NCBI GenBank assembly: GCA_018659585.1
Contig: JABJMC010000028.1
Span: forward strand, 36,539 to 100,538
DNA from: Candidatus Peregrinibacteria bacterium
GTDB lineage: Bacteria; Patescibacteriota; Gracilibacteria; UBA1369; UBA12473
Length of the DNA: 64,000 bases
Direction: 5' to 3'
In this document: one piece after another, positions 9,724 through 17,179 of the stretch
How positions within the stretch are numbered: the first letter of the stretch is position 1
Layout: every line of letters starts with the position of its first letter
Position numbers and translations under genes: made by a program
The notes under the pieces: generated by a model
Told to the model about the DNA's origin: nothing
What the model saw: only the letters and a program-made list of their open reading frames with translations
Databases searched by the model: none

Positions 9724-12093
9724 CTAACCTACATTAGAAGTTGATTCCACTTCATCATCCCCAAACTCATTTTTCGCCAATTGCTTGTACCCTTCTGCGG
9801 TCGGAGCATACAAAGAAGGATTAGTAGCACGATATTTGCTAGGCTTCCATAAATCACCCAAGACAGCTCGCCTCTCTTCATCCATATGCATTACTTGATC
9901 AAATAGTAGGCTGTTTGTCTCAGATTCACGAAAAGAATAACCCATCTGCCCATATTCAGATTCACCAATAGCAATCGGCATTTGATAGTTATAGGCTGCT
10001 AATTGATCATAGACATTTCGTAAAAAATCATGATTATAACAGCAATCAAAGATAAGAATATCTTGCGCCACTGCCTCTTTTCCAAAACTTCTACAACGTT
10101 GAATTAATGCATTTGCCAGCTCTGTAGGAGAAATGCAGGTGTCTGAATAATTACTATTTTGTATTTCACCATCTTCAATTGTCCCATCAGAAAAATACAA
10201 TCCATTAGGACTCCCATGACCCTGAAAAATAAAAGTCATTGGACTAGGAGTTGTACGAATCGCCTGCAAAGTATCATCCATAGCTTTCTTGATTGATTCT
10301 TGAGTGTTTTCCGTGGCCTCAAATTCGTCGAATGCACAGCCAGCACCTTGTTGATCCTTTAAAACTTCTATTAGTTCCTTTCTACCAAATCGATCACTAA
10401 AAAAGTTCCACTGCTCAGAATGAGAAGCCATCACAATATTACGCCCATGGAAAATAGAGACATCCTCATATTTAGAACGGGCTTTCGAAATAGCCTCATA
10501 TTCCAATACAACACTGTCATAGGTCACTAATTCATTTTGCAAATACAAATTACGACAAATATAAGAAGCCATATCAGCAAATTCCAAGTCTGTCATAGAG
10601 GGCAACCAGTCACGCTCAATAACATGAACTCTAGCCAAGGCCGGATCATTCATTAAAGCCTCGTCATCATGTTCTCCATCGTAAATCCTTCTCAGTTGAC
10701 TCAAAATAAAATCACGTCTCTCAATTCCTTCAGATACTACAAGTCGAATTTCATCAGCGAATGGTTCATTTTCATAAATATCAGGTGTTAAAAGTTGTGG
10801 CTCTAGCCTTGCCATGGCTCGAATTGCTTGTTCTCGGTAATCGGCGAGGTCTACGGGGTCAAAGAAACGATCAGTACTGTCAGCAGAGTATTTAAGGGCT
10901 ACTTGCGGATGTCTTTCCAGTAAAGAATCATAGACAGCTTCTTGAATATAATCAGAATTAGGATAGTGGTTTAAAGACAGGCTAAAATTAGATAAAAGAA
11001 GAATAGGTTCCTGGTCAGCGATAATTTCAAGAACTTGCTCTAATAATTCATCAGAGCCATTTTCCAATCTATCAATAACAAGCACCAGACGACTCAAAGA
11101 AGATTGACTAGCTAAACGATGAACCGCTGCTAAAACAACTTCATCACTATTAGGTAAAAGAGTGGCATATTTGTCATAATGGGTTATTAGAGTAATCGGG
11201 TGCTCATATAAGCATCTCTGCACGAATTCTTGTAAGAAAGCTAAAGCCTCAGGGTTATTTTCCCAGTATTTAAAATGATTCCAAATTTCTGCTAATAACT
11301 CCGGATTACTCGAAGAGACTAAATTTTTTAAAGCTTCCATAACATAAGGGCTCTCTCCAAAATCAGGTACTTTATAGGAAATAAGCCTTAGAGCATCAAG
11401 TCCATTCTCTTTGGTAATTAATCCTTCAAAAAGCTGTTTTAACATTTCCTCACCATGTGGTTGTTCTAGCAAAAGAGGTATATATAAAATAACCATCTCA
11501 TAGCTCTGTTGACCCATTAAGTATTCAAATGAAAATTGTAATTGCTGAGGAGTATAAAGAGCTCCTTCATACATTCGAGGGTCAACATAAAAGGGGGCTC
11601 CATCAAAATAATCAGGAGAGGCAGAATTATCGATAAAATACTCTCCCCAATAAGAGTTCTCATTTTCAAGTAAATCAATTATTTCATCCAAAATTGCATT
11701 CTCCGCTGATATTTCCTCATCCATTAATTCTTCATTACATCCAAATTCATCTAAAATATCTGCAATAACAGATTCAATATTTATCTGCTCAGTTTCCCAA
11801 ATCATTTCTTCAATTGACATCAACTCATCTTCATAACAAAGCAGTTTTTCTTCTAGAAAAGCACTTGGGTCATCTAAGTAATCACAAAGCCTTGTTACAG
11901 TAGAACGAATATTCTGTTCGCCTTCATTGATAGCCGCCTCTACTTGGTTACTCCAATCTTCCTCAACCCTTTCATTACTTTTGTTTGTTTCATGAAGATC
12001 CACTGTCTCCACCAGGCCCTGATAAACCTCCTGCCTGTTAGCATCAAAGTCGTTCATCAATATCGCTGTTAGATTCATTATGTTCCGCTTCAT
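9724..12093 (-). CDS. Helical-repeat protein with C-terminal caspase-like (clan CD) domain
   Basis: A 789-residue protein without signal peptide or membrane segments. Residues 1-150 are acidic and helical, and about 180-470 look like HEAT/ARM-like helical repeats. The C-terminal part (about 545-740) resembles a caspase/metacaspase fold: QGHGSPNGLYFSDG gives a candidate catalytic His626, and ILIFDCCYN a candidate nucleophile Cys684 or Cys685, with the roughly 58-residue spacing and preceding hydrophobic strand expected of clan CD. The start is uncertain: in-frame ATGs at 12093, 12078 and 12057 all overlap the small upstream gene, so coupled translation is likely. The peptidase reading is inferred from motifs. 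Confidence 0.7.
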   Translation of the reverse strand: MKRNIMNLTAILMNDFDANRQEVYQGLVETVDLHETNKSNERVEEDWSNQVEAAINEGEQNIRSTVTRLCDYLDDPSAFLEEKLLCYEDELMSIEEMIWETEQINIESVIADILDEFGCNEELMDEEISAENAILDEIIDLLENENSYWGEYFIDNSASPDYFDGAPFYVDPRMYEGALYTPQQLQFSFEYLMGQQSYEMVILYIPLLLEQPHGEEMLKQLFEGLITKENGLDALRLISYKVPDFGESPYVMEALKNLVSSSNPELLAEIWNHFKYWENNPEALAFLQEFVQRCLYEHPITLITHYDKYATLLPNSDEVVLAAVHRLASQSSLSRLVLVIDRLENGSDELLEQVLEIIADQEPILLLSNFSLSLNHYPNSDYIQEAVYDSLLERHPQVALKYSADSTDRFFDPVDLADYREQAIRAMARLEPQLLTPDIYENEPFADEIRLVVSEGIERRDFILSQLRRIYDGEHDDEALMNDPALARVHVIERDWLPSMTDLEFADMASYICRNLYLQNELVTYDSVVLEYEAISKARSKYEDVSIFHGRNIVMASHSEQWNFFSDRFGRKELIEVLKDQQGAGCAFDEFEATENTQESIKKAMDDTLQAIRTTPSPMTFIFQGHGSPNGLYFSDGTIEDGEIQNSNYSDTCISPTELANALIQRCRSFGKEAVAQDILIFDCCYNHDFLRNVYDQLAAYNYQMPIAIGESEYGQMGYSFRESETNSLLFDQVMHMDEERRAVLGDLWKPSKYRATNPSLYAPTAEGYKQLAKNEFGDDEVESTSNVG

Positions 12094-12292
12094 GTCGAAT
12101 CTCCCGAATCATCTTTTTTTCTAAATCTTTAATTTTGTGGATTGCTTTTTGATGGGCGGACGGATTAAACGTCAGCGCCTTTTCTAATTTCTGTTTTTGT
12201 TCATCAGATAAACGAGGCCAAAAATATAATAACTTAGCTTTTAGCTTGGGATCTAAGTCTTTATTTTGCTTAATTTTTTCCTTTAAATCCAT
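12044..12292 (-). CDS. Small charged helical protein
   Basis: 82 residues, lysine- and glutamate-rich, almost all predicted helix (MDLKEKIKQNKDLDPKL...). Family not recognised. Its 3' end overlaps the start of the caspase-like gene by up to 50 nt, so the two are probably translated together and may work together. There is no signal peptide. It lies only 12 bp downstream of the SLH gene fragment. Confidence 0.6.
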   Translation of the reverse strand: MDLKEKIKQNKDLDPKLKAKLLYFWPRLSDEQKQKLEKALTFNPSAHQKAIHKIKDLEKKMIREIRHEAEHNESNSDIDERL

Positions 12293-12304
12293 GCTTGAAT
12301 TTGT

Positions 12305-13168
12305 TTAATTAACCACCAATTCTGATGAATAATTTTCAGCACTATTTTGTTGAATAGCAATTACTCGATAAATCATTTCAGCCACTTCACCACGGGTCAT
12401 AGATTCTCCAACATCCAAAGTGTCAGAATCCCATGGCAAAATATTAGCCTGTTGACCAAACTGAGCGTAAGGAGCGTACCAATCAAGATAGTGAACATCC
12501 TCAAACGGATTTCCAATCACTACAGGATCAACATCCACACCCAAGGCTAAACTCAAGATTTTAATAGCCTCAACTCGATTCACAGAATCACCAGGTCTAA
12601 ACATGCCTGTATTCCCATCTCCTTGAACAATTCCTTCTTGTTGGGCCGTAGCCACGTATGGGGCATACCAAGCAGTTGAGTCAGTATCCGGGAAATCCAA
12701 ATTAGAACCAGCTATTAGCTCCTTCATAAAGGCCTCATACATCATTTTTAAAATTTCGACTCTAGAAACCGCTTCATCAGATCTAAAAGTATGATCTTCA
12801 TACCCTTGAACAACACCTAAAGCTTTCAAATAAGCAATCGCACTGTAATAAGGATCATCAGCCTCTAAATCAACAAACAAGGTTGGCATTAATTCAGTAC
12901 TAACTCCAGCAATTTCCTCACCACTATAAACCCGCAAAGTAATAGATTCATCAGATAAAGGAGTGAATTCTAAAGTAGCCATCCCATCCTCAAAATCATT
13001 CTCAGTTAAGGCATGACGAGAGAAAAATCCGTCTCCAGTAAGCACTTCGAACTGAATTGGCTCTGGAAGCTCAAAAGAGGGGAGTCGCTCCAAATCTTCA
13101 TTTAAAGCCACAATTACAATTGGTTCTGCTTCACCCAAATAAAATTCACCATCAGTCTCAATAGCCAA
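12305..13168 (-). CDS. 3' part of frameshifted cell-wall gene: Ig-like and SLH domains
   Basis: 287 residues from a TTG, but this frame stays open up to about 13270 and has no credible start of its own. It begins with an Ig-like/beta segment and continues with SLH (S-layer homology) repeats, for example ALGVVQGYEDHTFRSDEAVSRVE and EGIVQGDGNTGMFRPGDSVNR (excerpts), which bind secondary cell wall polymer. The upstream ORF (13243-14532) ends abruptly in a matching beta region, and a single -1 shift joins the two. I therefore read it as the C-terminal half of one surface protein, broken by a true mutation or a base-calling error. Confidence 0.8.
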   Translation of the reverse strand: MAIETDGEFYLGEAEPIVIVALNEDLERLPSFELPEPIQFEVLTGDGFFSRHALTENDFEDGMATLEFTPLSDESITLRVYSGEEIAGVSTELMPTLFVDLEADDPYYSAIAYLKALGVVQGYEDHTFRSDEAVSRVEILKMMYEAFMKELIAGSNLDFPDTDSTAWYAPYVATAQQEGIVQGDGNTGMFRPGDSVNRVEAIKILSLALGVDVDPVVIGNPFEDVHYLDWYAPYAQFGQQANILPWDSDTLDVGESMTRGEVAEMIYRVIAIQQNSAENYSSELVVN

Positions 13169-13242
13169 AGAATCAAGTGGTTTTAATTGTCCGGTTACCG
13201 CAATTTCATCCGTAGTGTAGGTGTCTTCTAAATAATCAAAGC

Positions 13243-14532
13243 TTAAGGTAGCAACCCAGTTGCCACAGTTTCAACTTCAATACTTACATAACCTTTCGTA
13301 AAATCTTCACCAGTCAAAATTTCTGTTGTAGAAAGAATCTCAGCATCAGAAACTGTAACCACAATATCTTCTTCTAATTCAGGGCTTAAAATATATTCAC
13401 CGCGCTCATCCACGAGCGAAATTTTGAGTAATTGAGAAATCCCATCTTCCATGTAAGGATTAAAATCAAATTCCATGTGATCAAAAACTGGACCAACTTC
13501 TTCAACAATTTCTTCCTCAGTAATAACATCAGTAGTTTCTACATCAATTACAACATCTTCAGCGTCTTCTTCCTCAACAACCTCTTCTTCGATAATTTCT
13601 TCTTCCGTAGAAGCCTCATCTACACTGCTTAAAATAATTTCTGTATCAACATCTAAATAATTCTGAACATAATCCATAGGGTGAGTAGTGTTGGTATAAA
13701 CTTTATCTAGTCCCACACCTTGGTTTACAGCCTCGAAAAAGCCACCAACCGCATTGGCCTCAGCTGTAGTAAATGGCCAGTACAAGTGCCAAGGAGCAGC
13801 AGCAGTATCAATTTGAAAATGAAGATGAGGAGTGGTAGCAGTACCAGTATCACCAATCGTTCCAATTTGCTGACCTTTAGTTACAACATCACCTTCGTTA
13901 ACATTAACTGAATCTAAGTGAGCGTAACCCGAAAATAAAGTAGTTCCAACACTAGAATTTTCTGGTGAAGGCACATTGTTATGACGAATAACTACCAAAT
14001 TACCAAACCCATAACTCGAATAACTAACTCGCTCTACATATCCATTCATAATCGAATAAGTTGGAGTACCAGTTAAAGCCTTAATATCCACAGCTGGATG
14101 ACTTCCAATGCCTTCAATTCCATCCAATCGATAAGTCCCAGCATAAACTACTGGGTAAGTATTTTGCATAACTCTTGTGTAATCATCTTCAACATCACCC
14201 CAGGTCAAATCATTAACACTCAAACGACTAGTATCATAAGAAGGAATATCTAATAATTTCTCCGCTGGGAAAGATCCAAACAGCATATCTTGTTCATCGC
14301 CAGTAGTATTTAACCAGTCAGGAACATTCTGAACTGGATAAACTGTCCCATCAAAAGTCGCGTGTTCCGGAATCGTCAGCACACTAAGTTGTAAATGTTG
14401 AGCATTATCTTTAACCGCCGCGGTCGCAAACATCAGCAAAACCATAATTACGGCCCAGCCGCGTTTATGATCTTTCCAAAGGCGCTTTGTTTGGACGTGA
14501 GGGTGGTCCTTGTGAAGGTTTTGTTCGACCAT
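13243..14532 (-). CDS. M23 (LytM) peptidase, 5' part of frameshifted gene
   Basis: 429 residues: a cytoplasmic start, a membrane anchor or signal segment at about 28-45 (VIMVLLMFATAAV), a LytM/M23 zinc peptidase domain around 140-260 (zinc ligands in HPAVDIK and HLHFQID), an acidic linker, then the beginning of an Ig-like domain. It would act outside the membrane on peptidoglycan cross-links. The frame stops at CTACCTTAA, while the -1 frame continues into the SLH part at 12305-13168. The leader resembles that of the 3D-domain gene at 17096. Confidence 0.85.
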   Translation of the reverse strand: MVEQNLHKDHPHVQTKRLWKDHKRGWAVIMVLLMFATAAVKDNAQHLQLSVLTIPEHATFDGTVYPVQNVPDWLNTTGDEQDMLFGSFPAEKLLDIPSYDTSRLSVNDLTWGDVEDDYTRVMQNTYPVVYAGTYRLDGIEGIGSHPAVDIKALTGTPTYSIMNGYVERVSYSSYGFGNLVVIRHNNVPSPENSSVGTTLFSGYAHLDSVNVNEGDVVTKGQQIGTIGDTGTATTPHLHFQIDTAAAPWHLYWPFTTAEANAVGGFFEAVNQGVGLDKVYTNTTHPMDYVQNYLDVDTEIILSSVDEASTEEEIIEEEVVEEEDAEDVVIDVETTDVITEEEIVEEVGPVFDHMEFDFNPYMEDGISQLLKISLVDERGEYILSPELEEDIVVTVSDAEILSTTEILTGEDFTKGYVSIEVETVATGLLP

Positions 14533-14568
14533 TTTTAATTTGTTTTAGTTTTGATTTTTAATCAATAG

Positions 14569-14597
14569 AGTATACCAATTTCTCCTTTAAAAATCAA
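14569..14597 (-). promoter_or_regulatory. Promoter for the M23/SLH gene
   Basis: Minus strand TTGATT, 17 nt, TATACT, the same boxes as the rpsA promoter. The transcribed leader contains a TTGATT-AAA-AATCAA hairpin followed by an A-rich stretch before the ATG. Confidence 0.6.
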
Positions 14598-14620
14598 GAG
14601 GAGTAGGGCAGAATAGAAGT

Positions 14621-15046
14621 ATGGAACGGATAACCTTATCTCCAGAAGAAACATTGACACTTGGTGGAAAGATTTTGCAGGAGTTCCCCAATCACCAGGT
14701 GATCTGCTTAATTGGACCACTAGGAAGTGGTAAAACTTGCTTTGCAAAAGGAGTAGGAGAAGGCTTAGGACTCGACCACCGAAAGATAAAAAGCCCCACT
14801 TTTACCACGGTTTTTGAACATTCCGGAGAACATCAAAAATTAGTGCATTGCGATTTTTATCGTTACGAAAAACCACAAGATTTAGATTTAGCTTGGTGGG
14901 ATGAAATTACGGAAAATCCAAACCAAATTATGGTTATTGAATGGGCAGACCGCATTCAGCCATATTTACCCACACCTCGACTAGAAATTGTCTTTAAAGA
15001 TTTAGGAAACAACCAGCGAAAACTCAAATTAACCCCTTTTTCATGA
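14621..15046 (+). CDS. tsaE: tRNA N6-threonylcarbamoyladenosine biosynthesis ATPase TsaE
   Basis: TsaE (YjeE) is the P-loop ATPase that works with TsaB/TsaC/TsaD to make t6A37 in ANN-decoding tRNAs. The 141 residues show Walker A GPLGSGKT, the switch region SPTFTTVFEH and the conserved HCDFYRYE and VIEWADRI. The length is typical. Its stop codon TGA overlaps the start of the next gene (ATGA), evidence that UGA is a stop here. tsaB and tsaD are not in the window. Confidence 0.95.
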   Translation: MERITLSPEETLTLGGKILQEFPNHQVICLIGPLGSGKTCFAKGVGEGLGLDHRKIKSPTFTTVFEHSGEHQKLVHCDFYRYEKPQDLDLAWWDEITENPNQIMVIEWADRIQPYLPTPRLEIVFKDLGNNQRKLKLTPFS

Positions 15047-15648
15047 TTTCAGAGCAGGGTATAAAGCAGCTTTATGATGAATTTCATACTCCACTACATG
15101 TCCGAGCACATTGCTTACAAGTAGCTCGTATTGGACAGCTATTAGGAGAAAAACTAATTGAAAAAGGTCTGGAAGTTGATTTAAAACTAGTTTGGCTGGC
15201 TGGCCTGGCCCATGACTTTATTAGAATTATTGATTTTAAAGACGTCCCAGCTGATTTGGGCACCCAAGAGGACCAAATTGTTTGGGGAAAGCTAAGAAGC
15301 ACCTACAAAGGTCATCACGCTGATGTTGGAGCTCAAATACTAGAGGAAATGGGGGAGTCTACGCTGGCTCAAATCGTCCAAAAGCATAAATACTGTGCAA
15401 TTTTAAATAATCCGCCCCAAACTTGGGAGGAAAAGATCATCTATTACGCTGATAAACGAGTTACTCATAATGATATAGTTGATCTGCAAGAACGATTAAA
15501 TGAGGGATATGAACGAAATTTTGCAAATCAACCCATAACCGAAGAAGAGAAAGAAAGGCGCCAAGCAATCATTGCTTTAGAAAAAGAAATATTCGACCAA
15601 ATAGACCTCACTCCCGAAGACGTCCGAATTGCCCTAGGCGAAGACTAA
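15043..15648 (+). CDS. HD domain phosphohydrolase-like protein
   Basis: 201 residues with an HD-domain layout: a first His in HVRAHCLQVARIG, the HD pair in GLAHDFIRI, then GHHADVGAQIL and an Asp in YYADKRV. These are metal ligands of HD-family phosphohydrolases, many of which act on nucleotides; the substrate is unknown. It overlaps tsaE by 4 nt (ATGA), so translation is coupled. Its 3' end overlaps the convergent 3D-domain gene by a few bases. Confidence 0.85.
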   Translation: MISEQGIKQLYDEFHTPLHVRAHCLQVARIGQLLGEKLIEKGLEVDLKLVWLAGLAHDFIRIIDFKDVPADLGTQEDQIVWGKLRSTYKGHHADVGAQILEEMGESTLAQIVQKHKYCAILNNPPQTWEEKIIYYADKRVTHNDIVDLQERLNEGYERNFANQPITEEEKERRQAIIALEKEIFDQIDLTPEDVRIALGED

Positions 15649-17096
15649 GCTAAAGAATTTAGTAAAGCCCGAGTTGTTTCATCCAAGACACCGGCATTTT
15701 CCTCAGTCTCAGACTCAATCAAATTATTAGCTAATTGAAACTCAATCACAGCCAACGTGGTCTGACTACCATAAAACTGTGTCAAGAAAGCGCCTTTAAA
15801 GAAGCCTAACTGCTTTAATAATGATTGTAACTCTTTTACATCATCACCACGGTCTCCATCTGCTAAATAACGAGGGAACACGTTAGTGCTAGCCAAAACA
15901 ACTTCCGTATCTTCAGTTGCTTCAATTGGAGCCCGTTCATTACGAACGTAAGCTAAATAACTCATATTTTGTACTCGATCCGCCACAATTGAATTAAAAG
16001 CCGAGCGAGTTTGCGGGCCTAGAACTCCAGCCCCGTCATCTTCTTTCGTAGCGACAATGCCCCGTTTTTGTTGGAATTTAAAAACCGCATGTTCGGTTAA
16101 TTCACCAAAATAGCCAGTTGCCTCAATCCTCATAAATCCTAGTCGCGCTAATTCCTCTTGGAGCACTCGAACATCATCACCAACTACTCCTTTTTGCAAA
16201 TTTCTAGCAAACGTCACCGCACTCTTATTCAAGTCCGGGTATTTAGAAAGTAGTAATAATCCCTGTTGATAACGTTGAAATGTAACTTGTTCTTGCTCTT
16301 CTTTGAGTCGAGCAATCGCTAAATCCAGCATTTTTCTAGTGTTTACACCAGCATGACCAGAACCAAGGTCTTCCTCGGACTCAATAATTTCATTATCTAA
16401 TTGAAATTGATAAACAGCTTCACGCGTGTCATCGCCGTAAAATCCAGTGATTTCACCCTGGAAATATCCTAAAATTTGAAGGTAACTCTGCAATTCTTCT
16501 ACATCTTCACCAGTACTTAAATACCAGATATCTTGGTCAAATAGTTGGGGAGCCAAAACAACGTTCTTTACAAACGCCTCGGTCGCGGAAAATCCCTCTA
16601 AATAAACGGATTCTGTAATTGAATCGTCAATCCCGTAAACATTTACTTGAACGTCTTTCTTACCCCAAGTCAGAGCACGAGTTAAACCAATATCACAATA
16701 CCCCATCCAAACATCCAACCGATCATAATTTTGATTGCGATTTCCAGCCGTCACAATAGCTCCGCCACGGTCATGCACCGCCGTAATCCCAATCCCCGGA
16801 ATACTCATTTTAGTCCCAAAAGGATAAGTTTTTGGAGCGGCAATCATACCCGGATAAACAGGAGTACCATCAGCACCATTTGTACCATTTCCATTTAAAC
16901 GTATATCACCCGCCAGAGTGCCAGTAACATAACGTTCTTGACCTTCACAAGGAGAGTAATAGGCCGAAATCGTGAAGGTTTTGGTGTAAGGGAAAAGCTC
17001 CTCAGCGTGAGCTAGGGGAGTACTAGTCATCTGTGGCATCATTAAAACAGATGTAAACGCCGCCATGGATAACAGTTTCAAAAGTCCCTTTTTCAT
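15645..17096 (-). CDS. Secreted 3D-domain protein with three peptidoglycan-binding domains
   Basis: 483 residues with a Sec signal peptide (about 1-31, ending AHA-EE). Residues 40-160 form a 3D domain (AVHDRGGAI ... NYDRLDVWMGY), the double-psi barrel with conserved Asp residues found in lytic transglycosylase-like wall enzymes. Three PG_binding_1 repeats follow, near 195-265, 300-375 and 410-480 (for example LQSYLQILGYFQGEITGFYG). It probably binds or cleaves peptidoglycan outside the cell. It has its own promoter and a leader resembling that of the M23/SLH gene. Confidence 0.88.
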   Translation of the reverse strand: MKKGLLKLLSMAAFTSVLMMPQMTSTPLAHAEELFPYTKTFTISAYYSPCEGQERYVTGTLAGDIRLNGNGTNGADGTPVYPGMIAAPKTYPFGTKMSIPGIGITAVHDRGGAIVTAGNRNQNYDRLDVWMGYCDIGLTRALTWGKKDVQVNVYGIDDSITESVYLEGFSATEAFVKNVVLAPQLFDQDIWYLSTGEDVEELQSYLQILGYFQGEITGFYGDDTREAVYQFQLDNEIIESEEDLGSGHAGVNTRKMLDLAIARLKEEQEQVTFQRYQQGLLLLSKYPDLNKSAVTFARNLQKGVVGDDVRVLQEELARLGFMRIEATGYFGELTEHAVFKFQQKRGIVATKEDDGAGVLGPQTRSAFNSIVADRVQNMSYLAYVRNERAPIEATEDTEVVLASTNVFPRYLADGDRGDDVKELQSLLKQLGFFKGAFLTQFYGSQTTLAVIEFQLANNLIESETEENAGVLDETTRALLNSLA

Positions 17097-17130
17097 GTTT
17101 GTTTTGGTTTTGATTTTTTTAAATCAAAAT

Positions 17131-17159
17131 AGTATAGCAGAAAAGCTCTAAAAAGTCCA
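17131..17159 (-). promoter_or_regulatory. Promoter for the 3D-domain gene
   Basis: Minus strand TGGACT, 17 nt, TATACT. The leader then reads TTTTGATTTAAAAAAATCAA, a hairpin, and CCAAAACAAAC before the ATG. Confidence 0.5.
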
Positions 17160-17179
17160 TATCCTTCTTGTAGACTGAT

